Assembly: GCA_910576975.1 (NCBI GenBank)
Contig: CAJTJY010000018.1
Span: 1-64,000, forward strand
DNA: 64,000 nt
From: an uncultured Lachnospiraceae bacterium
GTDB taxonomy: Bacteria; Bacillota; Clostridia; Lachnospirales; Lachnospiraceae
Reading direction: 5' to 3'
Translations under genes and position numbers: made by a program
Shown here: in pieces, positions 8,237 to 17,467 of the stretch
Layout: each line of letters opens with the position of its first letter
Numbering within the stretch: the stretch's first letter is position 1
Notes under the pieces: generated by a model
Databases searched by the model: none
Told to the model about the DNA's origin: nothing
What the model saw: only the letters and a program-made list of their open reading frames with translations

Positions 8237-9148
8237 TCAATAGTCCTCATTCTCACGATAGCCAAAATTTTTGATCAGATAATCACTGTCCCGCCAATCC
8301 TTTTTCACTTTGACCCAAAGCTTGAGATTGACCTTGCAATCCAGCAGGCGCTCGATCTCATACCTGGCATTGGTGCCGATTTTTTTCAGCATGTTTCCGC
8401 CCTTTCCTATAATAATGCCCTTGTGAGAATCACGCTCGCACACGATGGTAGCGTCGATATCCACGATCCCCTTTTTACCACGTTCCTTCATCCGTTCGAT
8501 CGTCACTGCAATGCCATGAGGCACTTCTTCCTCAAGTGCGTGAAGAGACTTCTCGCGGATGATCTCTGCCACAATCTGGCGTTCTGGCTGGTCGGTAATC
8601 GTGTCTTCATCATAGAACATCGGTCCATAGGTCAGATATTTAAAAATCAAATCAGGTAAAATCTCCGTATTTTCCCCCCGCAAAGCAGACAGGGGAACAA
8701 TCTCCGCAAAATCGTACTCCTTTCGATATGTGTCAATAAAGCCGAGAATTTCTTCCCTTTTTACCATGTCTGTCTTATTGATGATAAGGATCACTGGCGT
8801 ATCTGTCTTCTTTAGCATTTCTAAGATATGCCGTTCCCCTGCGCCGATGAAATTGCTGGGTTCCACCAGCCAGAGAATCACATCCACCTCCCGCAGCGTC
8901 CGTTCCGCCACATTTACCATATATTCTCCGAGCTTGTTTTTCGCCTTGTGTATTCCGGGGGTATCCAGAAATACGATCTGTCCCTTGCTCTCCTCTGTGT
9001 ATACCGTCTGAATCCGGTTTCGGGTCGTCTGCGGCTTTTTAGAGGTAATGGCAATCTTTTGCCCGATCAGGCAGTTCATCAAGGTAGACTTTCCCACGTT
9101 AGGTCTGCCAATCAGCGTCACAAATCCAGATTTTAAATTCGCTTCCAT
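8237..9148 (-). CDS. era: GTPase Era
   Basis: A 303-residue Era: ribosome-assembly GTPase that binds the 3' end of 16S rRNA. G1 GRPNVGKST (residues about 14-22), G3 DTPGIH, G4 NKTD, and a C-terminal KH domain with GIIIGKGGNMLKKIG near residue 255. Full length for the family. It precedes the yqzL-like gene and recO on the same strand; the M16C protease gene upstream ends only 17 bases before its start, so the four probably share a transcript. Confidence 0.97.
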   Translation of the reverse strand: MEANLKSGFVTLIGRPNVGKSTLMNCLIGQKIAITSKKPQTTRNRIQTVYTEESKGQIVFLDTPGIHKAKNKLGEYMVNVAERTLREVDVILWLVEPSNFIGAGERHILEMLKKTDTPVILIINKTDMVKREEILGFIDTYRKEYDFAEIVPLSALRGENTEILPDLIFKYLTYGPMFYDEDTITDQPERQIVAEIIREKSLHALEEEVPHGIAVTIERMKERGKKGIVDIDATIVCERDSHKGIIIGKGGNMLKKIGTNARYEIERLLDCKVNLKLWVKVKKDWRDSDYLIKNFGYRENEDY

Positions 9149-9165
9149 ATATTCTCCTTTAGTAT

Positions 9166-12081
9166 TTAATACAGGTTTTTCAGCTCCTGAAACAATTCTT
9201 TCTCTTCCGTAAGCTTCTCCTCATTGCCAATGACGCAAAATGCGTTTTCTTCCAGCACTGCGCGGACAATCCCAGATAAGCTTCGAATATCCTCCTGGCG
9301 TGCATTGAGAATTTCCTCCCGCTCCTTCTGCAACATCTCATCCGTCACCCCCGTCAAATAAGCTGTTGCGCTGCGCCCGGTCTTTGCGGCAGGCGTCAGA
9401 GGCGCATCCAGGGCGCTGAAAGTTCCGATAATATATTTGGTCATCTCTTTTTCATCCACGTCAAACTGTTCTAAATATTCCGGGATCCCCTGATATACCT
9501 GATTGGTCGCTCCCAGGTTGGGATCACGGTAGGATGTGAAATAGGCGTCGCCTTTTCTAGTAAAGCCGCTCATGCATCCATAAGCGCCTCCCTTTACACG
9601 GACGTTAATCCAGAGGTAATCATAACTTAGCAACACTTTGAGAATGCGCAGCGCTCCTGTATAGACGTAACCTGCTTTGCGGAAATTGCCTGCTCTGGAA
9701 ACATACTGCACTTGGGACGCATCCAGGAATCCTTCGTTCTTACGTTCCAAAAGCAGCGGCTTTTTCTGAGTTTCTCTTTCTTTTTGCTGCAGAACGCCTT
9801 TGAGCCCGTCTAGTTCCCGTTCTACGCAAGCCATGCCCTCGGACTCAGCCCCGATGCTCACCATCATGTTTTGCTTGCAGAAAATTTCTTTCGCCAAGTC
9901 TTCCAGCGTCTGGCTTAACGCATCCTTTCGCTCCTCAAAATTCTCCTCCAACTCCTTGACAAGCTGATAAAATTCAATTCCCTGCGTCATATCCGTATAT
10001 TTTGCGCTCTCAGAAAAATAGGACATGGCGCGCATTGAAGAAATGGAATGTCCCGCAGCGCTTAAGCTCATCTGCAGCCTTGATTTCAGCTGCGCTAGGA
10101 TCTCATAGAGACGCTCTTGCGTTCTGTAATTGCTCCCAGACAAAATTTCTTTTATGATTTCTATCGCTTTGGGAATCTCCTGATAGAGCGCTTTCGCTTT
10201 CACTTCATATTTCAACGAGACAAGTTCTTGTTCCACATGTGGATAAATCCCAATACTGCTGAAAATTCCGCCCGTATGAAGATTAATCTCGTTGGCAAGT
10301 TCCTGGAAAGAATGGGATTTCGTATCCACATATCCCAGTACGGATTTTAGAATGCCCAAATATGGAATCTTCTCTGGGGCAAGCGCCGTGACGTCAAACA
10401 TAAAGCTGAAATAAGCAATTCCATTGGAGGCAACGTCATGACACAAAAACAGCGTATCTTTGACATATTTCTCACGAATAGAAAGCTTCTCCCCTTCTTT
10501 CTTAATATCCTCCCTTGTTAGGACAGGCAGCTTCTGCATGTCCTCCGGCGCCGAGGGTTGCTCCTGATATGCTTTCAAGTGATGGGTAAAAGCAACAATT
10601 TCCTGCTGCTCTTGCACGCTTAGTGAATCCTTGTATGTCTTAAGCTTCTGTGCGAGAAGCTCTTCTTTTTTCGCATGAAGACCATGCTTAGGCCTTGCTA
10701 TTACCACGGCCGCATGCGTATTATCCAGCAGATACTGACGGATCAACTGCTCAAAATAACCTTTGTCTGCCTGTTCCTTCAAAAACTCAATCACGCCAAG
10801 CTCCTCGATATGCAAAAAAGGCTTGCCGTCATCATACAGCCAGCTATCCAGGCATTTAATTCCAAACATTAATCCCTTGGGATAGGAGCCAAAGTCTCCC
10901 TCACGGTATTGAAATTCATAACTGTTAAGCCCGGCAAGCAGCGATTTGCGATTGACGCCCTGCTCTGCCTGTTCTTGCAGCACCCGCTTTATAATCTCCA
11001 AGAATTCTTCTTTCTTGTCTATATTGCTGTTCTTGGCTATGATCGAAAACATCGGCTGCAATGTAGAATTGTCATACGATGCCATGATGTCTTTTGCAAT
11101 CTTAGCGTCCAAAAGCGCCTGTTTTAGAGGAGCGCCAGGCGCAGAAAGCAACGCATAGTCTAAAATATCGAACGCCACATAAAGCGTCTTATCCAGAATA
11201 GTCCCCGTACTTACATTGTAAGACAGATACGTATTGTCTTCCAAAGATTCACCGCTGGAAATGTGATAATCAAATTCCACCTCCCGGACTTCTGAGAATG
11301 GCTTTTGTTGCTTGATCTTAGAATCCACTGCAATCTGTTCAAACTTACTGAGATATTCCCGGTCGAGCCAGTCTAATTTTTGCGCCATATCCATATTTCC
11401 ATAGAGATAAATATAAGAATTAGCAGGATGATAATATTTCTGGTGAAACGCAAGGAATCTCTCATAAGACAATTCCGGGATTACATCTGGATCTCCCCCA
11501 GACTCAAAGGAATAGGAGGTATCAGGGTAAAGGGCGCTTAGTATCTCCCTGCTAAGCACCTCGTCGGGAGAAGAAAACACGCCTTTCATCTCATTGTAAA
11601 CGACCCCGTTCACCGTAAGAGGCGCATCCAGGTCATCCATTTCATAGTGCCATCCTTCCTGGCAAAAGATTTCTTTGTGCTTATAAATATTGGGATAGAG
11701 CACCGCATCAAGATATACCTCCATCAGATTTTGAAAATCTTTATCATTACAGCTTGCCACCGGATAAATCGTCTTATCTGCATAAGTCATGGCATTTAAA
11801 AATGTATTCAGGGAACTTTTCACCAACTCCACAAAGGGATCCTTCACCGGAAATTTCTCAGAGCCGCAGAGAACAGAATGTTCCAGAATATGCGCTGCTC
11901 CTGTGCTATCCAATGACGGAGTGCGGAATCCGATATAAAACACCTTGTTCTCATCATCATTGGAAATCAAGCTGATTTTCGCCCCGCTCTTTTTATGCCT
12001 AAGCAGGCAGCCCACAGACTTAATGTCTTCCAGTTTTGTTTCTTCCAGCACCTCATATGCTGCCAAATCATTTACCTTCAT
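9166..12081 (-). CDS. M16C-family zinc metalloprotease (presequence-protease-like)
   Basis: A 971-residue protein with the inverted zinc motif HILEH at residues 64-68 (H64, E67 catalytic, H68), embedded in GAAHILEHSVLCGSEKFPVKD as in the M16C (PreP/Cym1) family. The C-terminal half has the R/Y substrate-clamp region (KGGAYGCMSGF) of the inactive repeat. These proteases form a closed chamber and degrade peptides of intermediate length; no signal peptide is seen, so it is probably cytosolic. It is first in the unit with era and recO, and palindromic copy B lies just upstream. Confidence 0.92.
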   Translation of the reverse strand: MKVNDLAAYEVLEETKLEDIKSVGCLLRHKKSGAKISLISNDDENKVFYIGFRTPSLDSTGAAHILEHSVLCGSEKFPVKDPFVELVKSSLNTFLNAMTYADKTIYPVASCNDKDFQNLMEVYLDAVLYPNIYKHKEIFCQEGWHYEMDDLDAPLTVNGVVYNEMKGVFSSPDEVLSREILSALYPDTSYSFESGGDPDVIPELSYERFLAFHQKYYHPANSYIYLYGNMDMAQKLDWLDREYLSKFEQIAVDSKIKQQKPFSEVREVEFDYHISSGESLEDNTYLSYNVSTGTILDKTLYVAFDILDYALLSAPGAPLKQALLDAKIAKDIMASYDNSTLQPMFSIIAKNSNIDKKEEFLEIIKRVLQEQAEQGVNRKSLLAGLNSYEFQYREGDFGSYPKGLMFGIKCLDSWLYDDGKPFLHIEELGVIEFLKEQADKGYFEQLIRQYLLDNTHAAVVIARPKHGLHAKKEELLAQKLKTYKDSLSVQEQQEIVAFTHHLKAYQEQPSAPEDMQKLPVLTREDIKKEGEKLSIREKYVKDTLFLCHDVASNGIAYFSFMFDVTALAPEKIPYLGILKSVLGYVDTKSHSFQELANEINLHTGGIFSSIGIYPHVEQELVSLKYEVKAKALYQEIPKAIEIIKEILSGSNYRTQERLYEILAQLKSRLQMSLSAAGHSISSMRAMSYFSESAKYTDMTQGIEFYQLVKELEENFEERKDALSQTLEDLAKEIFCKQNMMVSIGAESEGMACVERELDGLKGVLQQKERETQKKPLLLERKNEGFLDASQVQYVSRAGNFRKAGYVYTGALRILKVLLSYDYLWINVRVKGGAYGCMSGFTRKGDAYFTSYRDPNLGATNQVYQGIPEYLEQFDVDEKEMTKYIIGTFSALDAPLTPAAKTGRSATAYLTGVTDEMLQKEREEILNARQEDIRSLSGIVRAVLEENAFCVIGNEEKLTEEKELFQELKNLY

Positions 12082-12116
12082 AGTCCTAATCCTTTCAATA
12101 TGCTTAACTTAATAAG

Positions 12117-12293
12117 AGACCGTCACACGAAGATATCTACTTGTTCAAAAGGCTTACATTGCAAAGTAATGCAAACAAAATGCGCAAAGATTATCTTGGG
12201 AAGCTAGCTTCCCAGAATTATTTTGTGCATTCTGTCTTTGCCACATAAGCGGCAAGACCTTTTGAGCAAGTAAATATCTTCGTGCGACAGCCT
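12117..12293. repeat. Palindromic repeat element (copy B)
   Basis: A 177-base imperfect palindrome between the M16C gene start and the cspA stop. Left arm 12121-12155 and right arm 12254-12290 pair over about 35 bases with roughly four mismatches. The centre holds a perfect GGGAAGCTAGCTTCCC hairpin, and side hairpins form at CATTGCAAAGTAATG and TTGCCACATAAGCGGCAA. Read on the minus strand, its core matches copy C at 29.2 kb closely. Confidence 0.85.
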
Positions 12294-12322
12294 CCTCGGT
12301 TCGTCCTTTGATGTCAGAATCC

Positions 12323-12526
12323 TTATGACAGACGCACGACATTTGAAGCCTGCGGCCCTTTTTCTCCTTCTACCACTTCAAAATCCACTGCCTCGCCATC
12401 CTTCAATTCCTTGAATCCCTCCATGTTCAGCGCAGAAAAATGAACAAACACGTCATTACCCTTTGCATCTGAAATAAAACCATAACCCTTTTTAGCGTTA
12501 AACCACTTTACCGTTCCCTGCTGCAT
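12323..12526 (-). CDS. cspA: Cold-shock protein
   Basis: A 67-residue single cold-shock domain, the typical length. RNP-1 KGYGFIS (residues 13-19) and RNP-2 VFVHFSAL (26-33) are intact, with the start [10 protein letters not shown] typical of CspA/B/D. Such proteins bind single-stranded RNA/DNA and melt RNA structure. A GGAGGAAGC ribosome binding site precedes the start. The leader starts with a palindrome (see promoter entry). Confidence 0.96.
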   Translation of the reverse strand: MQQGTVKWFNAKKGYGFISDAKGNDVFVHFSALNMEGFKELKDGEAVDFEVVEGEKGPQASNVVRLS

Positions 12527-12550
12527 AAAAATGCTTCCTCCTGACTCCCT

Positions 12551-12601
12551 TTACTCCTTAGCACTAAGGTAAAGGTTAGCACATTTCGCCTGTATTGTCA
12601 A
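12551..12601 (-). promoter_or_regulatory. cspA promoter and start-site palindrome
   Basis: Minus-strand TTGACA (12596-12601), 17-base spacer, TAACCT (12573-12578). Immediately downstream, at the expected transcript start, CCTTAGTGCTAAGG forms a perfect palindrome extended by TTTAC/TAAA flanks (12551-12574), either an operator or a 5'-end RNA hairpin. Confidence 0.7.
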
Positions 12602-12620
12602 TGAAATCAACGGCTTTCGC

Positions 12621-13556
12621 CTACTCCTGCTTCAAAGAAACTGTTAGATGGTTATAGGGTATCTCAATATGGTTCTCATCAAATACGGCCTTGATCTCTT
12701 CCGTCAGCCGCCATTTTACCGTCCAATAATCTGAGGCAGCTACCCAAAGCCTGCAGCCAAGCCGTACGCTGCTGTCCTCCAGAGCGTCTACAAATACTTT
12801 GCACTCTTCCTCTTTGAGCCGCGCATCTTCGTTCTCTGCCATCCTTTCCAAAAGAGCTTTTGCCTTTTTGACGTCGGCTTCATAAGAAATCCCAACATAT
12901 AAATCTACACGCCGTTTATCCGCACAAGTCACATTGGTAAGGCTGGAATTGGCAAGCGTTCCATTGGGAATCACCACTGTCCGGTTATCGGTAGTCGCTA
13001 GCTTGGTATAAAAAATCATTATTTCTGACACGGTTCCCTCATTTTTGTGCGTGTCTTCTATAATATAGTCCCCAACTTTAAAAGGTTTAAACAGTAAAAT
13101 TAACACGCCGCCCGCAAAATTAGCAAGGCTCCCCTGTAATGCGAGACCTGCGGCAAGACCTGCAGAACCAAGCACCGCCACTACAGAGGTAGTAGCTATT
13201 CCCAACTGACTGATAACCGCCAGGACTAAAATGATATTCAATAAAATCTTGACGGAAGAATCCATGAACTGGCATACGCCTGCATCCAGATCGGAACGCT
13301 CCAACGCCCTGCGCAACAGCTTTCTAAGCCATTTGATGATCCGTCGTCCAACCACGTAGATCAAAAGGGCAAACAGCATGCGCACGGCAAAATCTCCAAG
13401 GATTGGAACTAATTTATCCACATAGCCTTTCAGCACTCCCGGCTCCGCCATTCTCTGCAGATCTTCCAGATCTGCCAAGTTGTCTGTCACTCCTTTCCCA
13501 TCAGCATTTGCCAAAATCATTGGGGGCGTAAAATCCCCCATAATCACTCTGTTCAT
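12621..13556 (-). CDS. Small-conductance mechanosensitive channel (MscS family)
   Basis: A 311-residue MscS-type channel that relieves turgor on hypo-osmotic shock. Three N-terminal membrane segments are visible; the pore helix region GSAGLAAGLALQGSLANFAGG (about residues 130-150) and the following FKPFKVGDYI are diagnostic, with the beta domain IPNGTLANSSLTN behind. The start is the ATG after AAAGGAGAGCTT; a 32-codon upstream extension lacks a site. It is divergent from the HD-domain gene with overlapping promoters. Confidence 0.93.
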   Translation of the reverse strand: MNRVIMGDFTPPMILANADGKGVTDNLADLEDLQRMAEPGVLKGYVDKLVPILGDFAVRMLFALLIYVVGRRIIKWLRKLLRRALERSDLDAGVCQFMDSSVKILLNIILVLAVISQLGIATTSVVAVLGSAGLAAGLALQGSLANFAGGVLILLFKPFKVGDYIIEDTHKNEGTVSEIMIFYTKLATTDNRTVVIPNGTLANSSLTNVTCADKRRVDLYVGISYEADVKKAKALLERMAENEDARLKEEECKVFVDALEDSSVRLGCRLWVAASDYWTVKWRLTEEIKAVFDENHIEIPYNHLTVSLKQE

Positions 13557-13638
13557 AAGCTCTCCTTTCATCGTACATAACGTCTGTGGCAGCGAAGAAC
13601 GAAACCACAGCTTTCCCTCTTTCGCAAGGATTGTTTTA

Positions 13639-13695
13639 TTGACACAGGTCATGAAATTTACTATAATTATAATATAGATTGTGCGTGTAAAGCAA
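13639..13695. promoter_or_regulatory. Overlapping divergent promoters (mscS / HD-domain gene)
   Basis: Plus strand: TTGACA (13639-13644), 17-base spacer, TATAAT (13662-13667), driving the HD gene. Minus strand: TTGCTT (13690-13695), 18-base spacer, TATAAT (13666-13671), driving mscS. The two -10 boxes overlap, so RNA polymerase should not occupy both at once. Confidence 0.75.
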
Positions 13696-13735
13696 ATAGT
13701 ATTTTAAAGATTATTTTGGAATGGAGGTATGTAGT

Positions 13736-15007
13736 ATGAATGGACCGCCTCTCATCAATATTGTGGATGTTATCCGTCATTCTTTTCATCATCTGGATCC
13801 AAGGCTGATCAACCATGGAGAACGTGTCGCCTATATTCTTATGAAGATGCTAGAGGATACCAGAAGATATACCCAGCAAGAAAAACAAAACATCTTTATG
13901 CTGGGGCTGCTTCACGACATCGGGGCATACCAGGAGGAAGAAATTGATTCCATGTTAAGCTTTGATCTCAACGACCGCATGGAACACTCCGTGTTCGGCT
14001 ACCTCCTCTTTAAAACCTTTTCCCCTCTGCCGGAGTACGCAGATATTATTTTATACCATCATCACTGTAATGCTCAATACTATCCGGTTCCCATTGACAG
14101 TTATCACAGAGACATTGCCAAGCTGATCTATCTTGCAGACCGCATTGACATTTTCTGTGTGATGAGCGATGCTGATAGTTTGAATTCCTATTTGGAAAAG
14201 AGCAGCGGAGCAGCTTTTCTTCCCTCTGATATCCGTTGGTTTTGGCATTCAGAGGAACAATATCATCTGCTGGAGCATATTCAGTCCATGGAATACCAGC
14301 AGGAATTAAACGCTTACATCAGGGATTATTTTACCCTTACAGAGGCACAAATACATAATTATCTTAAAACCTTTATTTACTCTGTAGATTTTCGTAGCGA
14401 ATACACGGCGCTGCATACCAACTATGCTGTTCAGTTAAGCGGGAACATTGCGCACACCCTGAGAATGAATGCCGATTCCCTGAAAACCGTACAGCTTGCA
14501 GCCACGCTCCATAACATTGGCAAAATCTCCCTGTCCTCCAAAATGTCTGACATAATGGATTACAATCAGTACATGACGGCTCTGTACCAAGCTTCGACCC
14601 AGGATGTGACTCGCAACATTCTTTCTGGAAATGTAGAATCGCAAATACTGAAAACCATTAATGATTCTTTCCTGTTGCTGGAATCCTGGACTAACAACCG
14701 GACTATAAATTTCACTCCTTCCCCGGTTGCCGAAGTCGTTGCCTTATCCTATCTGATGAGCAACGCCCTCGCCTGTCAGCGGAATGCCTCGCTGTCTTGC
14801 CAGGCAACGCTCTTTGACTCATTACGCAAAAAGTATCAGGCTTGCAATATGAATGGCAGCATCTTAGAGGCATTGGAAAAGAACTTTAATCAGATCATTG
14901 CGCAAACACAGGCATTTTGCGCTGGATTTTACAATATCTATCATCATATGATGGACGAGGATCACTCCCTGAACATGATTCTGATGCACTATAATAATAA
15001 ATATTAA
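13736..15007 (+). CDS. Two-HD-domain protein, second HD motif altered
   Basis: A 423-residue protein. The N-terminal HD domain has H27 (NHGERV), the H60-D61 pair in LLHDIGAY and a later HHHC cluster, all expected metal ligands. The C-terminal half has an HD-GYP-like layout but reads TLHNIGKISL, with Asn in place of the metal-binding Asp. HD-GYP proteins hydrolyse c-di-GMP, other HD proteins act on nucleotides; which applies here is not shown. The start is the ATG 8 bases after GGAGG; an in-frame ATG overlapping that site is less likely. It is the only plus-strand gene for about 13 kb on either side, with its own promoter and terminator. Confidence 0.8.
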   Translation: MNGPPLINIVDVIRHSFHHLDPRLINHGERVAYILMKMLEDTRRYTQQEKQNIFMLGLLHDIGAYQEEEIDSMLSFDLNDRMEHSVFGYLLFKTFSPLPEYADIILYHHHCNAQYYPVPIDSYHRDIAKLIYLADRIDIFCVMSDADSLNSYLEKSSGAAFLPSDIRWFWHSEEQYHLLEHIQSMEYQQELNAYIRDYFTLTEAQIHNYLKTFIYSVDFRSEYTALHTNYAVQLSGNIAHTLRMNADSLKTVQLAATLHNIGKISLSSKMSDIMDYNQYMTALYQASTQDVTRNILSGNVESQILKTINDSFLLLESWTNNRTINFTPSPVAEVVALSYLMSNALACQRNASLSCQATLFDSLRKKYQACNMNGSILEALEKNFNQIIAQTQAFCAGFYNIYHHMMDEDHSLNMILMHYNNKY

Positions 15008-15033
15008 ATCTGCAAATCAGTCATACAAGCTAA

Positions 15034-15089
15034 GAGGGGGCTGACGCAAGAATAACCAAATCACCTATCCATGCGTCAGCTCCCTTTTA
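15034..15089 (+). terminator. Terminator of the HD-domain gene
   Basis: GGGGCTGACGCA pairs with TGCGTCAGCTCCC around a loop of about 24 bases, followed by TTTT. Confidence 0.75.
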
Positions 15090-15166
15090 CTGTAAAACAT
15101 ATGCCAGCTGATCCTTTTCAAAATATCTTCCAAATTGTCTTAAAATATCATCACATCAGCCTCAGA

Positions 15167-16501
15167 TTAAGAATCAGTCCCCTTTCGCTGCATCCAGGCA
15201 AATGCCGCCAGACAAATCAAAACAGACAGCAAAGATCCTCCCGGCGCAGCAAGCCCCATGGGAAACAGCGTGTCTGCAAAGTATCTTGACGTCAGGAACG
15301 CTCCAGGTATGCGCACGCAGACGATAGACAGGAAATTATGAAAAAACGAAATTCCTGATCTGCCATACGCACAGAAATAACCGCTGAATGAAAAATGTAT
15401 GCCCGCAAAAATACAATCCCAGATATATCCCTTTAAATACTGTGTCCCCAGCAAAACGACTGCTGCATCCGCCGTAAATGCCCTTAAGATTCCGGAAGCG
15501 GCAAACTGCGCAGCCACTGACACTGCCAACCCATATCCCACCGTGATCAGCACAGCATAGCGCAAAGTCTCTGCCGCACGGTCATGCTTGCCTGCCCCGA
15601 TATTCTGCGCAGAAAGGGCAGAAACTGTGGAAAGCATGGTAGAAGGCACCAGAAACACCACGCCGATTATTTTTTCGACAATTCCAACCGCAGCAGCGTC
15701 ATTCAGCCCTCTTTGGTTGGCAATCACGGTAATCACGATAAACGCGATCTGAATAAATCCATCCTGCAGCGCCACCGGGACGCCGATCTTTAGAATTTGT
15801 CCCATGGTTTCCGGCTGAGGGACAAAATGCCGTCTTTGCAACCGGACTCCCGTTTTCTGCCGAACAATAACCGTCAATGCCAGAACCACGCTCAGCGTCT
15901 GGGAAAGGGTGGTTCCCAATGCGGCTCCCGCAGCTCCCATCTGAAATACGCCGATCAGCAGATAATCCAATGCAATATTGGTTGCACAGGCAACCGCAAT
16001 GAAATACATAGGGCTCTTAGAATCTCCCAGTCCCCGAAACACCGAGCTTATAATATTATACGCCGTAATAAATGGAATCCCGGCAAAGCAGATCGTAAGA
16101 TATGTAACCGTCGCCGGAGCTGCCTGAACCGGGGTCGACATCAGCGAAACGACAGATTTTACCAGTAGCAAAAGCAAAGCCGTAAATGCAGCAGACACTC
16201 CCATAAACAAGGTCACCGTATTGCCAATTGCCCAGGAAGCACGTTCCGGCCGCTTGGCGCCGATAGCTTTTCCAATGGTTACCGTAGATCCCATGGCAAG
16301 GCCGACTATCATCACCGTCAGCATGTGCATCACCTGGCTTCCAACAGAAATCGCCGTGATTTCCTGCACTCCGTTAAACTGCCCGATAATAAATAAATCT
16401 GCCATCCCATATAAGGTCTGCAAAAAATACGATAAAATATAAGGCAGCGAAAAATATGCAATATTGCGAAACACGCTGCCAGATGTCAAATTCCTTTCCA
16501 T
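15167..16501 (-). CDS. MATE-family efflux transporter
   Basis: A 444-residue membrane protein with about 12 hydrophobic segments, of the MATE (NorM/DinF) multidrug exporter superfamily. Family features include PYILSYFLQTLYGMADLFIIGQF at the first helix pair and the repeat-related region near residue 230-260 (IGVPVALQDGFIQIAFIVI). Such carriers export cationic drugs or metabolites using Na+ or H+. The start is the ATG after GAGGATAAG; longer frames overlap the CPBP gene. It lies 20 bases downstream of the CPBP gene, probably one transcript. Confidence 0.92.
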   Translation of the reverse strand: MERNLTSGSVFRNIAYFSLPYILSYFLQTLYGMADLFIIGQFNGVQEITAISVGSQVMHMLTVMIVGLAMGSTVTIGKAIGAKRPERASWAIGNTVTLFMGVSAAFTALLLLLVKSVVSLMSTPVQAAPATVTYLTICFAGIPFITAYNIISSVFRGLGDSKSPMYFIAVACATNIALDYLLIGVFQMGAAGAALGTTLSQTLSVVLALTVIVRQKTGVRLQRRHFVPQPETMGQILKIGVPVALQDGFIQIAFIVITVIANQRGLNDAAAVGIVEKIIGVVFLVPSTMLSTVSALSAQNIGAGKHDRAAETLRYAVLITVGYGLAVSVAAQFAASGILRAFTADAAVVLLGTQYLKGYIWDCIFAGIHFSFSGYFCAYGRSGISFFHNFLSIVCVRIPGAFLTSRYFADTLFPMGLAAPGGSLLSVLICLAAFAWMQRKGTDS

Positions 16502-16520
16502 AATCTTATCCTCAATCCCT

Positions 16521-17444
16521 CTATACTCTGCCACTTTCAGGCTGGCGTTTCCAAAGGAATTGAATGACGGCAATGCAGACAAGCCCCATCGCCGCAAACG
16601 CCGCCGTAGCTCCATAAAAAATCGTCTTTTCTGGTTCCATCCAGGAAAACAGTCCCGTTTCCACCCGCAACACAGACATCAGGTTCGCCCCCATATGCGC
16701 CAGGAAAGCTCCATAAAAATGAGCTGTTTTTTCCAGGAGCCAGGCAAGAAGAAATCCTAAAATCCCTGCGTAGACAAACTGGACTAAATTCATATGAAGC
16801 GCTCCGAACAGCAGTGCCGAAAGCGCCATGGCAAGGATACGGCTTTGCCATTCCCGCCTCTTGCCCTTTTCTGTTTTTTCCTCATTATCTAAGATCATCA
16901 TGTCGCAGAGCCTTGCATAGACCACGCTGCGGTATAAGAGCTCTTCCAAAAAAGGCGTCAGCAGACAGGCTCCGAGAAGCTCATACAAGAGCCCTCCGGC
17001 AAAAAACTGCTGATTCACTTCCTGATACCCCTGTGAAACTTCCTCCAGGGCAGAAAGTATCAATATATTATTAAGTGCAATGCCAACAAAGGCTCCGGCG
17101 AAAAACATCAGTACCCCGTTAGAAACCCGGACCGCCATCGTTTTCTTGTTCCATTCCAGCTCCATATGTTCCCAAAATACTGTAGGCTGTGCTTTATCTT
17201 TTTGATAATGCCAGGCAATAAAAGGAATGGTCACCGCTGCTACCACCGTATGCAGCATCATATACTGCTCCTGGGGATCTGCTCCTAAAAATACTGCTAA
17301 CATCGTAAACAGCGACATTGACAGATTGGTCACTACAAAATAAATAAGCACTGGATAAATTACATTCCATGATTTAAATACTCGACTTTCTCTTAGGAGC
17401 ATATCTCTCAAACCTTTCTTTGCCAAATCATTTATGTTTTTCAA
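16521..17444 (-). CDS. CPBP-family intramembrane metalloprotease
   Basis: A 307-residue polytopic membrane protein with the Abi/CPBP (CAAX protease and bacteriocin-processing) motifs: PFLEELLYRSVVYARL (EExxxR, about residue 170) and FGALHMNLVQFVYAGILG (FxxxH, about residue 215). Related Rce1 enzymes cleave CAAX proteins; bacterial members act in bacteriocin immunity or membrane signalling. The substrate here is unknown. It sits between a hypothetical gene (24 bases upstream) and the MATE gene. Confidence 0.88.
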   Translation of the reverse strand: MKNINDLAKKGLRDMLLRESRVFKSWNVIYPVLIYFVVTNLSMSLFTMLAVFLGADPQEQYMMLHTVVAAVTIPFIAWHYQKDKAQPTVFWEHMELEWNKKTMAVRVSNGVLMFFAGAFVGIALNNILILSALEEVSQGYQEVNQQFFAGGLLYELLGACLLTPFLEELLYRSVVYARLCDMMILDNEEKTEKGKRREWQSRILAMALSALLFGALHMNLVQFVYAGILGFLLAWLLEKTAHFYGAFLAHMGANLMSVLRVETGLFSWMEPEKTIFYGATAAFAAMGLVCIAVIQFLWKRQPESGRV

Positions 17445-17467
17445 TTCTCCTTGTTAAGAGAATCCTT

